A program made the translations under genes and the position numbers. 64,000 nucleotides of DNA from Actinomycetales bacterium SN12 (GTDB taxonomy: Bacteria; Actinomycetota; Actinomycetes; Actinomycetales; Microbacteriaceae). Positions 16,574 through 25,802 of this stretch are shown one piece after another; within the stretch, counting starts at the first letter, position 1; each line of letters begins with the position of its first letter. The DNA lies in contig PJCV01000004.1 in assembly GCA_002837415.1 (NCBI GenBank), positions 62,001 through 126,000 of the forward strand. The letters are read 5' to 3'. A model generated the notes under the pieces. That model was given only the letters and a program-made list of their open reading frames with translations, was not told the origin of the DNA and ran no database searches.

Positions 16574-17499
16574 TGGATTTCCGCATTCCGATCGGAACGT
16601 GGGTCGCCGGCATCGTCGACTGGGTCAAGGACAATCTCGACGGCCTGCTCGACGGCGTCTCGTTCGTCTTCGGCTTCCTCGTCAACGGGCTGACCGCCGG
16701 ACTGCTGTCGGTGCACTTCGTCGCGATCATCGCGATCGCCGCGCTCATCGCGTGGCTGGTGCGCTCGTGGCAGCTCGCGATCGGCACCGCCGCGTCGCTG
16801 CTGCTCATCGTGGGCATGCACCTCTGGGTTCCCGCCATGCAGACCATGTCGCTCGTGCTCGTCGCCGCGGTCATCGCGGTGCTGATCGCCGTGCCGCTGG
16901 GCATCTGGTCGGCGCGCAACGGCACCGTCCGCGCACTGCTGAAGCCCGTGCTCGACTTCATGCAGACCATGCCCGCCTTCGTGTACCTGATCCCCGCCAT
17001 CGTGTTCTTCGGCATCGGCGTCGTTCCCGGCATGGTCGCCACGATCATCTTCGCGCTGCCTCCTGGTGTGCGCTTCACCGAGCTCGGCATCCGCGGCGTC
17101 GACAGCGAGACCGTCGAGGCCGGCCACGCGTTCGGCGCGAAGCCAGGGCAGATCCTGCGCGGCATCCAGCTGCCGCTCGCGATGCCGACCATCATGGCCG
17201 GCATCAACCAGGTCATCATGCTGGCCCTGTCGATGGCGGTCATCGCCGGCATGGCCGGCGCCGACGGCCTCGGCAAGATGGTCGTCGAGGCGATCTCGAC
17301 GATCAACATCGCCAAGGGCGTCGAGGCGGGGCTCGGCGTCGTGCTGATCGCCGTCTTCCTCGACCGGGTCACCGCCGCTCTCGGCGCACCGGCGGAGAAT
17401 CACGCATCGCTGCTCGGCATCCTGGCTCGTCGCCGCGAGGCGCGGCGCCGCACCTCGGCATCCGTCGCGGTGCCGGATGCCACACTGCAGCCTGCGTGA
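16573..17499 (+). CDS. proW: Glycine betaine/proline ABC importer permease (ProW type)
   Basis: This 308-aa inner-membrane protein has a periplasm-facing N-terminus and five to six hydrophobic segments. MQTMPAFVYLIPAIVFFGIG and PPGVRFTELGIRGVDSETVEAGHAFGA are typical ProW/OpuAB sequences; the EAA loop lies in the latter. It is translationally coupled to the ATPase gene (TGATG). Confidence 0.92.
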   Translation: MDFRIPIGTWVAGIVDWVKDNLDGLLDGVSFVFGFLVNGLTAGLLSVHFVAIIAIAALIAWLVRSWQLAIGTAASLLLIVGMHLWVPAMQTMSLVLVAAVIAVLIAVPLGIWSARNGTVRALLKPVLDFMQTMPAFVYLIPAIVFFGIGVVPGMVATIIFALPPGVRFTELGIRGVDSETVEAGHAFGAKPGQILRGIQLPLAMPTIMAGINQVIMLALSMAVIAGMAGADGLGKMVVEAISTINIAKGVEAGLGVVLIAVFLDRVTAALGAPAENHASLLGILARRREARRRTSASVAVPDATLQPA

Positions 17500-17548
17500 C
17501 GTGCATCCCGCACCCGCAATCACACATACGCAACAGAGAGAGAACATC

Positions 17549-18451
17549 GTGAAGAAGAAGATCACTGCACTCCTGGCCATCGGAGCCATCGGCTCGCTCG
17601 CCCTCGCCGGCTGCACGAGCAACGGCGGAACCGGCGGCACCGGCGGCGACGCCGACGGCGGCTCAAAGGGCGACAAGGGCACCATCACGCTCGGCTTCCT
17701 GCCGTCGTGGACCGACGGCCTCAGCACCGCGTACCTGCTCGAGAACAAGCTCGAGGAGCTCGGCTACGACGTCAAGATGAAGACCCTCACCGACGCCGGC
17801 CCGCTGTACACCGGTCTCGCCCAGGGCGACGTCGACATCTACCCGTCGGCCTGGCCCGAGCTCACCCACAAGAAGTACATGGACAAGTACGGCGACGACA
17901 TCGAAGATCTCGGCACGTACTACGAGAACGCGAAGCTCACCATCGCGGTGCCCGAGTACTCCGAGCTCACCTCGATCGAGGACCTCAAGGGCAAGGCCGC
18001 GGACTACGACGGCAAGATCATCGGCATCGAGCCGGGCGCGGGTCTCACCGAGCAGACGACGAAGATGCTCGGCGAGACCGGACTCGACAGCGAGTACGAG
18101 CTGGTCACCTCGTCGACCGCGGCGATGCTCACCGAGCTGAAGAAGGCGACCGACAAGCAGGAAGACCTCGTCGTCACGCTGTGGCGTCCGTTCTGGGCCA
18201 ACGACGCCTTCCCCGTGAAGGACCTCGAAGACCCGAACGGCCTGATGGGCGAGGCCGAGGGCCTGCACTTCCTGGGCACGAAGGGCTTCGCTGACGAGTA
18301 CCCCGAGGCCGCTGAGCTGATCGAGAGCATCAAGCTCGACGACGTGCAGTACGGCTCGCTCGAGGACATGGTCGTGAACGAGTACGGCGAGGGCAAGGAG
18401 CGCGAGGCCGTCAAGGCTTGGCTCGAGGAGAACCCCGACGTCATCAAGTGA
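17549..18451 (+). CDS. proX: Glycine betaine-binding lipoprotein (ProX/OpuAC type)
   Basis: This is the solute receptor of the importer, a lipid-anchored extracellular protein of 300 aa. The signal peptide MKKKITALLAIGAIGSLALAGC has Cys22 in the lipobox, followed by a glycine-rich linker. The ligand domain carries conserved tryptophans (PSWTDG, PSAWPE, LWRPFW), as expected for a cation-pi cage around quaternary amines. GTG 17549 was chosen from GAGAGAGAA upstream and the signal peptide. It is the last gene of the operon. Confidence 0.9.
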   Translation: MKKKITALLAIGAIGSLALAGCTSNGGTGGTGGDADGGSKGDKGTITLGFLPSWTDGLSTAYLLENKLEELGYDVKMKTLTDAGPLYTGLAQGDVDIYPSAWPELTHKKYMDKYGDDIEDLGTYYENAKLTIAVPEYSELTSIEDLKGKAADYDGKIIGIEPGAGLTEQTTKMLGETGLDSEYELVTSSTAAMLTELKKATDKQEDLVVTLWRPFWANDAFPVKDLEDPNGLMGEAEGLHFLGTKGFADEYPEAAELIESIKLDDVQYGSLEDMVVNEYGEGKEREAVKAWLEENPDVIK

Positions 18452-18464
18452 CCCGCTGACTTCT

Positions 18465-18548
18465 CGTCGGGGCCCCCTCTGGTCGTCCACGCCCCCTCTG
18501 AATCACGTGATTCAGAGGGGGCCCGGATGCCACGAGGGGGTCTCGACG
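18465..18548. repeat. 90-bp CACGTG-centred palindrome, copy 1
   Basis: The core at 18491-18522 is a perfect 32-bp palindrome centred on CACGTG, inside an outer imperfect stem (CGTCGGGGCCCCCTC with GAGGGGGTCTCGACG). It lies exactly between convergent genes and probably terminates both. The second copy is at 21219-21308. Confidence 0.85.
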
Positions 18549-18557
18549 TGTTGAGGG

Positions 18558-18986
18558 TCAGTGCGTCTCGGCGGTGACCAGCGGGTCGGGTGACAAACGG
18601 GTGGTCACGCCGTCCTTCTCGACCGGGAAGCCGTTGCGCACCCAGTACTCGTACCCGCCGAGCAGCTCGCGGGTGTCGAATCCGGATGCCAGGAGCCGGC
18701 GCGCAGCGGCGGTGGCGCCGTTGCATCCCGGGCCCCAGCCGTACACGATGAGGGTGCGGTCGCGCGGCAGCTCGGCGATCCGGGCATCCCGACCCGCCGT
18801 CGGCAGATGCAGGGCGCCGGCGATGTGGCCGTGATACCAGGACTCCTGCCGGCGGGTGTCGACGAGCACCGCCTCGCCCGAGGCGACGGCCTCCGCGGCC
18901 GCGACCACGTCGATCTCGAACGCGAGGCGGGCGTCGACATGCGCGAGCCGCGCTGCGATGGAGGCCGAGAGCCCGGCATCAGCCAC
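18558..18986 (-). CDS. Rhodanese-like domain protein
   Basis: This 142-aa single-domain rhodanese probably handles persulfide sulfur. The active-site Cys88 lies in YGWGPGCNGA, and LVDTRRQESWYHGHIAGALHLP is the conserved CH2A-side motif. The first 25 residues are a short helical extension. Its start overlaps the regulator gene by 8 bp, so the two are cotranscribed. Confidence 0.85.
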   Translation of the reverse strand: MADAGLSASIAARLAHVDARLAFEIDVVAAAEAVASGEAVLVDTRRQESWYHGHIAGALHLPTAGRDARIAELPRDRTLIVYGWGPGCNGATAAARRLLASGFDTRELLGGYEYWVRNGFPVEKDGVTTRLSPDPLVTAETH

Positions 18987-19710
18987 GACTGCGCGTCTCG
19001 TCGAGATACGAGTACGCGGTCACGCGAGAGACGTGCAGCCGTTTGGCGATCGTCTCGATCGACTTGCGCATCTGCGTGACACCGCGCTGGTCGAGCTTCT
19101 CGAGCACTGCGATCTTGTCGTCACGCGTCATCTGCTCGACAGGCCGGCCGATCTCGCCGATCGCCTCGGCGATCATCTGATCCATCACCGACACCAGGTC
19201 GGTGCCGAAGTGCTCCTGCGGGCGTTCGTCTGCGGCGGTGGTGGTCGCGGCCACGGGCAGCAGCGCCTCGAGCATGTTGCGGGCCTGCTGCAGCGGACTC
19301 AGGTCGACGTTGATGCAGAACGAGGCGATGATGTCGCCGGCCGCGTTGTGGAAGTACACCGACGAGCAGCGCAGCTCGCGGCCGTCGCTCGTGCGACCCC
19401 GATAGCCGAACGCGTCGTGATCCTTCTGCCGGTCCTTCAGCACATCGAGGCCGAGGTTGGTCGACGGCCCGCCCACCGAGCGGCCGGTGACGTGCCCGTT
19501 CTCGATCGCCATGATGGTGTGCCCGAGGTCGACGTCGGCGCCGTCGAGGTTGTGCAGCACGACCTCGACCGACGGGCCGGCCGCGGTGGCGAGGGCGCGC
19601 ATCACGGGCCGGTACAGCCGAAGGATCTCCTCCGCGCTCTCGTATGTCTGCCGCGCGGCATCCTCTGCCAGCACTGCCGCCGCCTGCCGCATTGCAGTCT
19701 GCGTCGCCAT
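18979..19710 (-). CDS. YheO/DauR-type PAS-HTH transcriptional regulator
   Basis: The 243-aa protein has an N-terminal YheO-like PAS domain (LRLYRPVMRALATAAGPSVEVVLHNL, about 28-150) and a C-terminal helix-turn-helix (about 195-240, SIETIAKRLHVSRVTAYSYLDE). Characterised relatives such as DauR control D-amino-acid use. GAGGTGAACG precedes the ATG. It is divergent from the MHS transporter and shares its operator region, so the transporter is a likely target. Confidence 0.85.
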   Translation of the reverse strand: MATQTAMRQAAAVLAEDAARQTYESAEEILRLYRPVMRALATAAGPSVEVVLHNLDGADVDLGHTIMAIENGHVTGRSVGGPSTNLGLDVLKDRQKDHDAFGYRGRTSDGRELRCSSVYFHNAAGDIIASFCINVDLSPLQQARNMLEALLPVAATTTAADERPQEHFGTDLVSVMDQMIAEAIGEIGRPVEQMTRDDKIAVLEKLDQRGVTQMRKSIETIAKRLHVSRVTAYSYLDETRSRG

Positions 19711-19743
19711 CGTTCACCTCAGCTTTACAAAAAATCTTTACAG

Positions 19744-19773
19744 TAGACATTGTGTCTATCCGTGGGCTATCTT
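19744..19773 (+). promoter_or_regulatory. Operator-promoter between the YheO-type regulator and the MHS transporter
   Basis: TAGACA-TTG-TGTCTA (19744-19758) is a perfect palindrome. Its left arm matches a -35 (TAGACA) paired with -10 TATCTT at 19768-19773 across 18 nt. The region is AT-rich compared with everything around it and also holds two TTTACA units, so more than one regulator-binding site is possible. Confidence 0.55.
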
Positions 19774-19849
19774 AGCGGCGGCGGTCTCTTCCGTCGAGGG
19801 TCACATCCTCACCCGACCCCCCTCTTCACCCCCGAGCAAGGAGGCTCCC

Positions 19850-21199
19850 ATGGCCACAGTCGCATCCCGCGGCTTGACGCCGAAGCAGCGCAAGACGGTC
19901 GCCGGTGGCGCGATCGGCACGCTGATCGAGTACTACGACTACTACCTGTACGGTCTGGCGTCGGCTGCCGTCTTCCCCGCCGTGTTCTTCTCGTCGGAAG
20001 ACCCGGTGATCGCGCAGCTGTCGTCGTTCGCGACCTTCGCCGTCGGGTTCTTCCTGCGGCCCGTCGGCGGCATCGTCTGGGGCATTATCGGCGACCGCGT
20101 CGGCCGTAAGGTCGTGCTGATGAGCACCGTCGTCGGCATGGGTCTTGCCACCACCGGCATCGGCCTCATCCCGCCGGACGCGGCGATCGGCATCGCCGCT
20201 CCGCTGCTGCTGCTGTTCTTCCGTCTCTGCCAGGGCTTCTTCGTCGGCGGTGAGATGGGCGGAGCCGCGACCATGGTCGTCGAGGCCGCACCCATCGGCA
20301 AGAAGGGCCTCTACGGCGCCTTCCTGATCAGCGGCGCCGGTGTCGCCAACGTCGTCTCGGGCGGTCTGATGGCCGGTCTGGGCCTGACCCCCGGCTCGTG
20401 GTTCATCGAATGGGGATGGCGCATCCCGTTCGTGTTCTCGATGGTGCTCGCGATCGCCGCCGTGATCCTGCGTCGCCACCTCGAGGAGTCTGAGGAGTTC
20501 ACCGAGACCCAGACGCTGCTCATCTCCGCCACCGGCAAGAAGCACAACCCGCTCGTCGAGGCGTTCCGCCACCCGAAGAACACCATCCTCGGCATCCTGA
20601 TCGGCCTTCCGCAGTCGATCGCCGGGTACGTCGTGCTCACCTACGGTCTCAGCTTCATGGTGTCGAACAAGAGCCTTCCCGCGTGGATGGGCTTCGCCGG
20701 CACGATGATCGTCGGTCTGCTGCAGATCGTCGTCGCTCCGCTGTGGGGTCGCATCTCGGACCGGATCGGACGCCGCACGGTGTACATCATCGGATGCATC
20801 GGGTTCGCCGCCATGGTCTACCCGGCGTTCGCCCTGTTCTCGACCGGCAACATGTGGCTGATCTGGCTCGGTCAGATCCTCGGGTTCGTCGTGTTCGGTG
20901 TCGCCATGCAGGCGACGCTCGCCACGATGCTCGCCGAGATGTTCGACCCCGAGGCGCGCACCACCGGCGTCAACATCGGCTACCAGATCTCCAACACCCT
21001 CGGCGGCGGTCTCGCACCGATCATCTGCGTGGCTCTCGTCGCCGCCGCGGGGGGCGCGTTCTGGCCCGTCGTCGTCTACGCAGCAGTGATCGCGATCGTG
21101 GGCGTGATCGCCACGCTGATGGCATCCATCCGACCCGATGTCGAGGGTGCCGGTCGTCTGCACGAGCTCCCGGTGGCCCGTCAGGACGCGACTGTCTGA
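19850..21199 (+). CDS. MFS transporter, metabolite:H+ symporter (MHS) family
   Basis: This 449-aa inner-membrane symporter has 12 predicted helices. The N-terminal GTLIEYYDYYLYGLASA and the loop motif GDRVGRK, repeated in the second half as RISDRIGRRTVY, are diagnostic of the MHS group that carries carboxylates, ketoglutarate or betaines. ATG 19850 has AAGGAGG upstream. It is probably controlled by the divergent YheO-type regulator; the substrate is unknown. Confidence 0.87.
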   Translation: MATVASRGLTPKQRKTVAGGAIGTLIEYYDYYLYGLASAAVFPAVFFSSEDPVIAQLSSFATFAVGFFLRPVGGIVWGIIGDRVGRKVVLMSTVVGMGLATTGIGLIPPDAAIGIAAPLLLLFFRLCQGFFVGGEMGGAATMVVEAAPIGKKGLYGAFLISGAGVANVVSGGLMAGLGLTPGSWFIEWGWRIPFVFSMVLAIAAVILRRHLEESEEFTETQTLLISATGKKHNPLVEAFRHPKNTILGILIGLPQSIAGYVVLTYGLSFMVSNKSLPAWMGFAGTMIVGLLQIVVAPLWGRISDRIGRRTVYIIGCIGFAAMVYPAFALFSTGNMWLIWLGQILGFVVFGVAMQATLATMLAEMFDPEARTTGVNIGYQISNTLGGGLAPIICVALVAAAGGAFWPVVVYAAVIAIVGVIATLMASIRPDVEGAGRLHELPVARQDATV

Positions 21200-21218
21200 C
21201 ATGCGTTCCGTGCAGTTG

Positions 21219-21308
21219 CACGATCGAGGCCCCCTCCGGTCGTCCACGCCCCCTCTGGATCACGTGATTCAGAGGGGGCACGGATGCCACGAGGGGGCCT
21301 CGATCGTG
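21219..21308. repeat. 90-bp CACGTG-centred palindrome, copy 2
   Basis: A perfect 18-bp outer stem (21219-21236 with 21291-21308) encloses a 32-bp core (21248-21279) that differs from copy 1 by one base. It lies between the convergent transporter and aldolase genes. Confidence 0.85.
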
Positions 21309-21331
21309 TGGTGCGGGGGAACCCGCGGTGC

Positions 21332-21934
21332 TCAGGCGAGCAGCTGCGCGAGTGCCGGCAGTTGGCTCTCGTCCTCCAGCGCCGAGCCGACGGCGACGAC
21401 GCGCACGCCGGCGTCGAGGTACGAGCGGGCGTTGCCCGAGTCCATGCCGCCGGTGGCGACGAAGCGCGCCTGCGGGAACGGGCCGCGCATGGCGGGGAAC
21501 CATCCCGTGCCGAGCAGCGATGCGGGGAAGGCCTTCAGCCAGGTGAGCCCCTCGGCGAGGGCGCGCTGCACCTCGGTGGCCGTCGCGACGCCGGGTAGCG
21601 CCGGGAGCCCTGCCTCGTGCGACGCGCGCACCACGTCGACGTCGAAGCCCGGGCTCACGGTGAAGGCCGCGCCGGCGTCGGCTGCCTGGCGCACGTGCTC
21701 CAGCGTCACGACGGTGCCGGCGCCCACGGTGAGGCCGCGCTCACGGGCGGCCTCGGCCACCACGCGCAGCGCCTCGATGTCGGTCGGTGTCTGCACGGGC
21801 ACCTCGACGGCGGTGATGCCGAGGTCCCAGGCGCGGGTGGCGGTGGCGAGCGTGCGCTCGACCCCCATGCCGCGCAGGATCGCCATCAGGGGCACGTCGC
21901 GGAAGATCTCTTCGAAGACGGAGTTGTCGGTCAT
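21332..21934 (-). CDS. eda: KDPG/KHG aldolase
   Basis: This class I aldolase cleaves 2-keto-3-deoxy-6-phosphogluconate to pyruvate and glyceraldehyde-3-phosphate. The 200-aa protein has the Schiff-base Lys134 in LTWLKAFPASLLG, VGAGTV near 70, and FVATGGM for phosphate binding. It is downstream of the KDG-type kinase with a 13-bp gap, so the pair should work in sequence. Confidence 0.88.
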   Translation of the reverse strand: MTDNSVFEEIFRDVPLMAILRGMGVERTLATATRAWDLGITAVEVPVQTPTDIEALRVVAEAARERGLTVGAGTVVTLEHVRQAADAGAAFTVSPGFDVDVVRASHEAGLPALPGVATATEVQRALAEGLTWLKAFPASLLGTGWFPAMRGPFPQARFVATGGMDSGNARSYLDAGVRVVAVGSALEDESQLPALAQLLA

Positions 21935-21947
21935 GTTCGATCGCCTT

Positions 21948-22895
21948 TCAGGCTTGGTCGATGGTCAGGGTGTCGTCGGCAGCGTCGTCGGGCAGCAGGT
22001 CGCCGGTGGACTGCAGCACGAGGTGCGCGCGCCGGTGTCCGGCGAGCAGGCGCTCCTCTGCCGTCGCGCCGCTCAGGTGCGCCGAGAGGTAGCCGGCGGC
22101 GAAGGCATCGCCCGCGCCGACCGCCTCGACGACCTCGGTCTTGATCGCGGGGGTGAAGGTGCGCACGTCGGCGCCGTCCCGCCGCTCGTACTCGGTCGCG
22201 CCGACGTCGCCGTCCTTGACGACGAGCAGTGCGGGCTCGGGGATCAGCGCGCGCACCGCGTCGGCGTCGGCGGTACCCCACAGGCCCTCGGCCTCGTCCA
22301 GGCCGACGAAGACGAGATCGGCACGACGGGCCAGGGCGAGCAGAGCGAGAGCGGCGGCGTCGGGCTGCCACAGCGCCGCGCGGTGGTTCACATCGAAGCT
22401 CAGGATGCCCTGGCCGGCCGTCACCCGATCAACGACGGAGTCGACGAGCGCGGCGCAGCTGCTCGAGAGGGCCGGCGTGATGCCCGACACATGCACCAGG
22501 TCGGCCTGCTCGAGGGGAACCTCGGCGACCGTGTCGGGGGTCATCGCCGACGCGGCCGAGCCGCGGCGGTAGTAGAGCACCCCGCGACCCGGGTCCTTGA
22601 AGTAGACACCGGTGGGCGCGTGCGGGTCGGTGCTGACCCAGCCGACATCCACCCCATGAGAGGCGACCTCGTCACGCACGCGCACGCCGAGGGGATCGTC
22701 GCCCACGGCGCTGACCCATGCACTCCGGATGCCGAGCTGCGCCGCGTGGATGGCGACGTTCGACTCGGCGCCTCCGATCAGCAGCCGCACGTCCTGCGTG
22801 GTCGCGAGCGGCTCGGGCCGCGCCGGGGCGATGAGCGCCATCGTCTCGCCGATCGCGATCAGGCGTGGAGCAGAAGTGTCGGGCATGGTTACCAT
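21948..22895 (-). CDS. PfkB-family 2-keto-3-deoxygluconate kinase
   Basis: This enzyme probably phosphorylates KDG to KDPG for the aldolase next door. The 315-aa protein has IGETMALIAP, GGAESNVAIHAAQLG, the substrate-site sequence GVYFKDPGRGVLYYRRGSAAS (the YYR seen in KdgK), and VGAGDAFAAGYLSAHL at the C-terminus. I use ATG 22895 (MVTMPDTS); ATG 22886 is equally possible, and the longer open frame is non-coding. It is divergent from the PLP enzyme gene. Confidence 0.85.
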   Translation of the reverse strand: MVTMPDTSAPRLIAIGETMALIAPARPEPLATTQDVRLLIGGAESNVAIHAAQLGIRSAWVSAVGDDPLGVRVRDEVASHGVDVGWVSTDPHAPTGVYFKDPGRGVLYYRRGSAASAMTPDTVAEVPLEQADLVHVSGITPALSSSCAALVDSVVDRVTAGQGILSFDVNHRAALWQPDAAALALLALARRADLVFVGLDEAEGLWGTADADAVRALIPEPALLVVKDGDVGATEYERRDGADVRTFTPAIKTEVVEAVGAGDAFAAGYLSAHLSGATAEERLLAGHRRAHLVLQSTGDLLPDDAADDTLTIDQA

Positions 22896-22918
22896 GATGA
22901 GGTGGCGTGTGCACACAC

Positions 22919-22934
22919 TGCAATTGCTGTTGCA
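22919..22934. promoter_or_regulatory. Palindrome TGCAA-N6-TTGCA in the divergent promoter region
   Basis: This inverted repeat sits between the kinase and the PLP enzyme genes. It is a candidate operator for the IclR-family regulator encoded in the cluster, which would co-control both arms. Confidence 0.45.
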
Positions 22935-22962
22935 CCATGCGCACAAGAGGAAGATGAGTGAT

Positions 22963-24207
22963 ATGACCGATGAGCTGCTGACCGCACGCGACAAGGGCAT
23001 CCCGGAGCGGGCGATCGGGATGACCGCATCCGCCTTCCTCGAGACGAAGCCCCGACTCGACGAGTTCTGGACGCCCCTGATCGTGCTCGACGACGCCGCG
23101 ATGCGCGCCAACGTCGCGACGATGGCCGAATGGTGCGCGGCGAACGATCTGGAGATCATGCCGCACGGCAAGACGACGATGGCTCCCGAGCTGTGGCAGC
23201 GTCAGCTCGACGCCGGCGCTCTCGGCATCACGCTCGCCACCATGGGCCAGGTGCGCACCGGCCGCGACCTCGGACTCGACTCGATCATGCTCGCCAACTC
23301 CGCCGTCGACGCTCGCTCGCTCGCCTGGCTCGCCGGTGAGCTCGCGGATCCCGCCTTCCGATTCGTGTGCTGGGCCGACTCGCTCGCCACCGTCGACGCG
23401 ATGGAGCAGGGGCTGCGTGCGGTGGGAGTCCCCCGCCCGGTCGATGTCTGCGTCGAGCTCGGCGCCGAGGGCGGCCGCACCGGCGCGCGCTCGATCGCCG
23501 AGGCGGTGCAGATCGCCGAGCGCCTGGCGGCATCCGACGTGCTGCGCCTGGCCGGCGTCGCGGGATACGAGGGCAGCCTCGCCCACGACCGCTCCGCTCC
23601 GGGCCTCGACGCCGTGCGCGCCTACCTCGAGGCGCAGCTCGAACTGCACCGCACCATCGCCTCGCTGTACGACGACGACGAGATCTACGTGACAGCCGGC
23701 GGCAGCGCCTACTTCGAAATCGTCGCCGACGTGTGGTCGGGCGTCAAGCGCGACGAGCGCACGCGGTTCGTCCTGCGATCCGGCGCGTACATCGTGCACG
23801 ACGACGGGTTCTACCGCGGCATCTCGCCGTTCGATGAGGGCGGTGCCCCGGACGGCCCCCGATTCGTCAACGCGATGCACGGCATCGCGCGGGTCGTCTC
23901 GCGCCCCGAGGACGGTCTGGCGCTGGTGGATGCCGGCAAGCGCGACCTGCCATACGACGAGGGCCTGCCCATCCCGCGCGCCGCGGCTGACGATCTGGCC
24001 GGGCCCTGGCATCCGCTCGACGCGACGCTGTCGGCGATGAACGACCAGCACTCCTACGTGCGACCGGCAGAACCGCTCGACGTCGGCTCGGTGGTGCGCT
24101 TCGGCCTGTCGCACCCGTGCACCGCATTCGACAAGTGGCGGGTGCTGCCGGTGGTCGACTCCGTCGACTCGGGTGTCGTCGTCGGCCTGATCCGCACCTG
24201 GTTCTGA
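22963..24207 (+). CDS. Type III-fold PLP deaminase/dehydratase (D-serine / D-threonine aldolase / D-glucosaminate dehydratase family)
   Basis: This alanine-racemase-fold PLP enzyme is about 414 aa. The PLP lysine is in EIMPHGKTTMAPEL (near 60), and the C-terminal metal pair is the His...Cys in GLSHPCTAFDKW, as in D-serine dehydratase. ATG 22963 versus 22954 cannot be settled: both share one GAGGA. Known members deaminate D-serine, cleave D-threonine, or dehydrate D-glucosaminate to KDG. The last activity would link it directly to the KDG kinase and KDPG aldolase transcribed the other way. Confidence 0.8.
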   Translation: MTDELLTARDKGIPERAIGMTASAFLETKPRLDEFWTPLIVLDDAAMRANVATMAEWCAANDLEIMPHGKTTMAPELWQRQLDAGALGITLATMGQVRTGRDLGLDSIMLANSAVDARSLAWLAGELADPAFRFVCWADSLATVDAMEQGLRAVGVPRPVDVCVELGAEGGRTGARSIAEAVQIAERLAASDVLRLAGVAGYEGSLAHDRSAPGLDAVRAYLEAQLELHRTIASLYDDDEIYVTAGGSAYFEIVADVWSGVKRDERTRFVLRSGAYIVHDDGFYRGISPFDEGGAPDGPRFVNAMHGIARVVSRPEDGLALVDAGKRDLPYDEGLPIPRAAADDLAGPWHPLDATLSAMNDQHSYVRPAEPLDVGSVVRFGLSHPCTAFDKWRVLPVVDSVDSGVVVGLIRTWF

Positions 24208-24215
24208 GGAGCAGC

Positions 24216-25802
24216 ATGTCCGGTCGCACAGTCCTGCGTGGCGGTTCCGTCATCGCATCCGATGGGATCCAGCCCGCCGATGTCGCCCTCGAGGGCGACC
24301 TCATCGTCGAGGTCGGGGAGGTCGAGGTGAGCGACGGCGATCGAGTGATCGACGCCACCGGTCGCCTCGTGCTGCCCGGGTTCATCGACGCGCACTCGCA
24401 CGCCGACGGCCTGCTGCGCGACGCCGAGGTCACCAGGGCGCTGCTGCGACAGGGCGTCACGACGATCATCGGCGGGCAGGACGGCGTCTCGTACGCGCCC
24501 GGCGACGGCGCCTATGCGAGCGGCTACTTCGCCGCGATCAACGGACCGCACCCGACCTACGTCGGCGGTGGGATCGCCGCGCTGCTGCATGCCGTCGACG
24601 GCACCTCTGCGCTGAACGCGGGCTACCTGGTTCCGGCCGGCACCGTTCGCTTCGAGGTATGCGGACGCAGCAGCGCCACGGCGACCGACGACGAGCGCGA
24701 GAGCATGATCGCGCTCGTCGAGCAGGGCATGGCCGACGGGGCGCTCGGTCTGTCGACCGGGCTCGACTACGTGCCCGGCATCTTCCAGGATGCCGAGGAG
24801 ATCGCGGCCCTCTGCGGCCCCGTCGCCCGTGCCGGCGGCGTGTACGTCAGCCACATGCGCGGCGGGTACGAGGCCAACACCGCAGCCGGCATCGCCGAGA
24901 TGGTCGAGATCTCGCACCGCGCGGCAGCGGATGCCGATGCAGCCCTGCCCGTGCACGTCTCGCACCTGCACGCCGACGCCGACATCGTGCTCGAGCAGCT
25001 CGACGCCTTCGCGGCGGCGGGGGTCGAGGCGACCTTCGACGCGTACCCGTACATCCGCGGCTGCACGCTGCTGGGCATGCCGCTGCTGCCGCCGGAGATC
25101 TCGGCGCTGCCGGTCGACGAGGTCGTCGCGCTGCTCGGCGACCCGCTCGGCCGCGATGCGCTGCGCGACACCTGCGTGCAGCGCGCCTCGAACAGCCCGA
25201 GCCTCGGCCCGGAGTGGCCCGAGATGATCACGCTGGCCCACATCGCGGCATCCGGCTACGGCTGGGCGCACGGCCTCACTCTGCGCGCGGCCGCAGAGCA
25301 CGCCGGCGCAGACCCGATGGACTTGGCCTTCGACCTGCTCGCGGCATCACGCATGGAGAGCAGCGCCGTGATGGCTGTGCGCAGCCCGCGCCCCGCCACC
25401 GAGCTCGCACGCATCTTCGCGCACCCCGGCCACATCGGCGGCTCGGACGGGATCTTCGTCGGCGCGCATCCGCATCCGCGGGCCGCGGGGTCGTTCGCGC
25501 GGTACCTGCGCGAGTTCGTGCGCGAGCTGGGCGCGTGGACCTGGGCGGATGCCGTGCACCACCTCTCCACGCAGCCCGCGCGGCGTTTCCACCTCGGGCG
25601 CCGCGGGGTGATCGAGGCTGGAGCGATCGCCGACGTGCTGCTCGTCGACCCCGAGACCGTCGCCGACGGCGCCACCTATGAGCAGCCGCGTACGCTCGCG
25701 ACCGGCATCGACGATGTCTTCGTCGCGGGGGTGCAGGTGCTCGCCGACGGCGAGCTCACCGGCGCGCTGCCCGGGCGCGGCCTGCGCCGGGACGGCGCGT
25801 GA
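24216..25802 (+). CDS. N-acyl-D-amino-acid deacylase (amidohydrolase superfamily)
   Basis: This zinc amidohydrolase is 528 aa. The metal-binding motif IDAHSHADGL near residue 57 follows the usual N-terminal beta domain. VSHMRGG and PVHVSHLHAD hold further ligands, and GSDGIFVGAHPHPRAAG carries the catalytic Asp region. ATG 24216 has GAGGAG upstream and lies 8 bp after the PLP gene. It should remove the acyl group before the PLP enzyme acts. The stop overlaps the IclR start. Confidence 0.87.
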   Translation: MSGRTVLRGGSVIASDGIQPADVALEGDLIVEVGEVEVSDGDRVIDATGRLVLPGFIDAHSHADGLLRDAEVTRALLRQGVTTIIGGQDGVSYAPGDGAYASGYFAAINGPHPTYVGGGIAALLHAVDGTSALNAGYLVPAGTVRFEVCGRSSATATDDERESMIALVEQGMADGALGLSTGLDYVPGIFQDAEEIAALCGPVARAGGVYVSHMRGGYEANTAAGIAEMVEISHRAAADADAALPVHVSHLHADADIVLEQLDAFAAAGVEATFDAYPYIRGCTLLGMPLLPPEISALPVDEVVALLGDPLGRDALRDTCVQRASNSPSLGPEWPEMITLAHIAASGYGWAHGLTLRAAAEHAGADPMDLAFDLLAASRMESSAVMAVRSPRPATELARIFAHPGHIGGSDGIFVGAHPHPRAAGSFARYLREFVRELGAWTWADAVHHLSTQPARRFHLGRRGVIEAGAIADVLLVDPETVADGATYEQPRTLATGIDDVFVAGVQVLADGELTGALPGRGLRRDGA

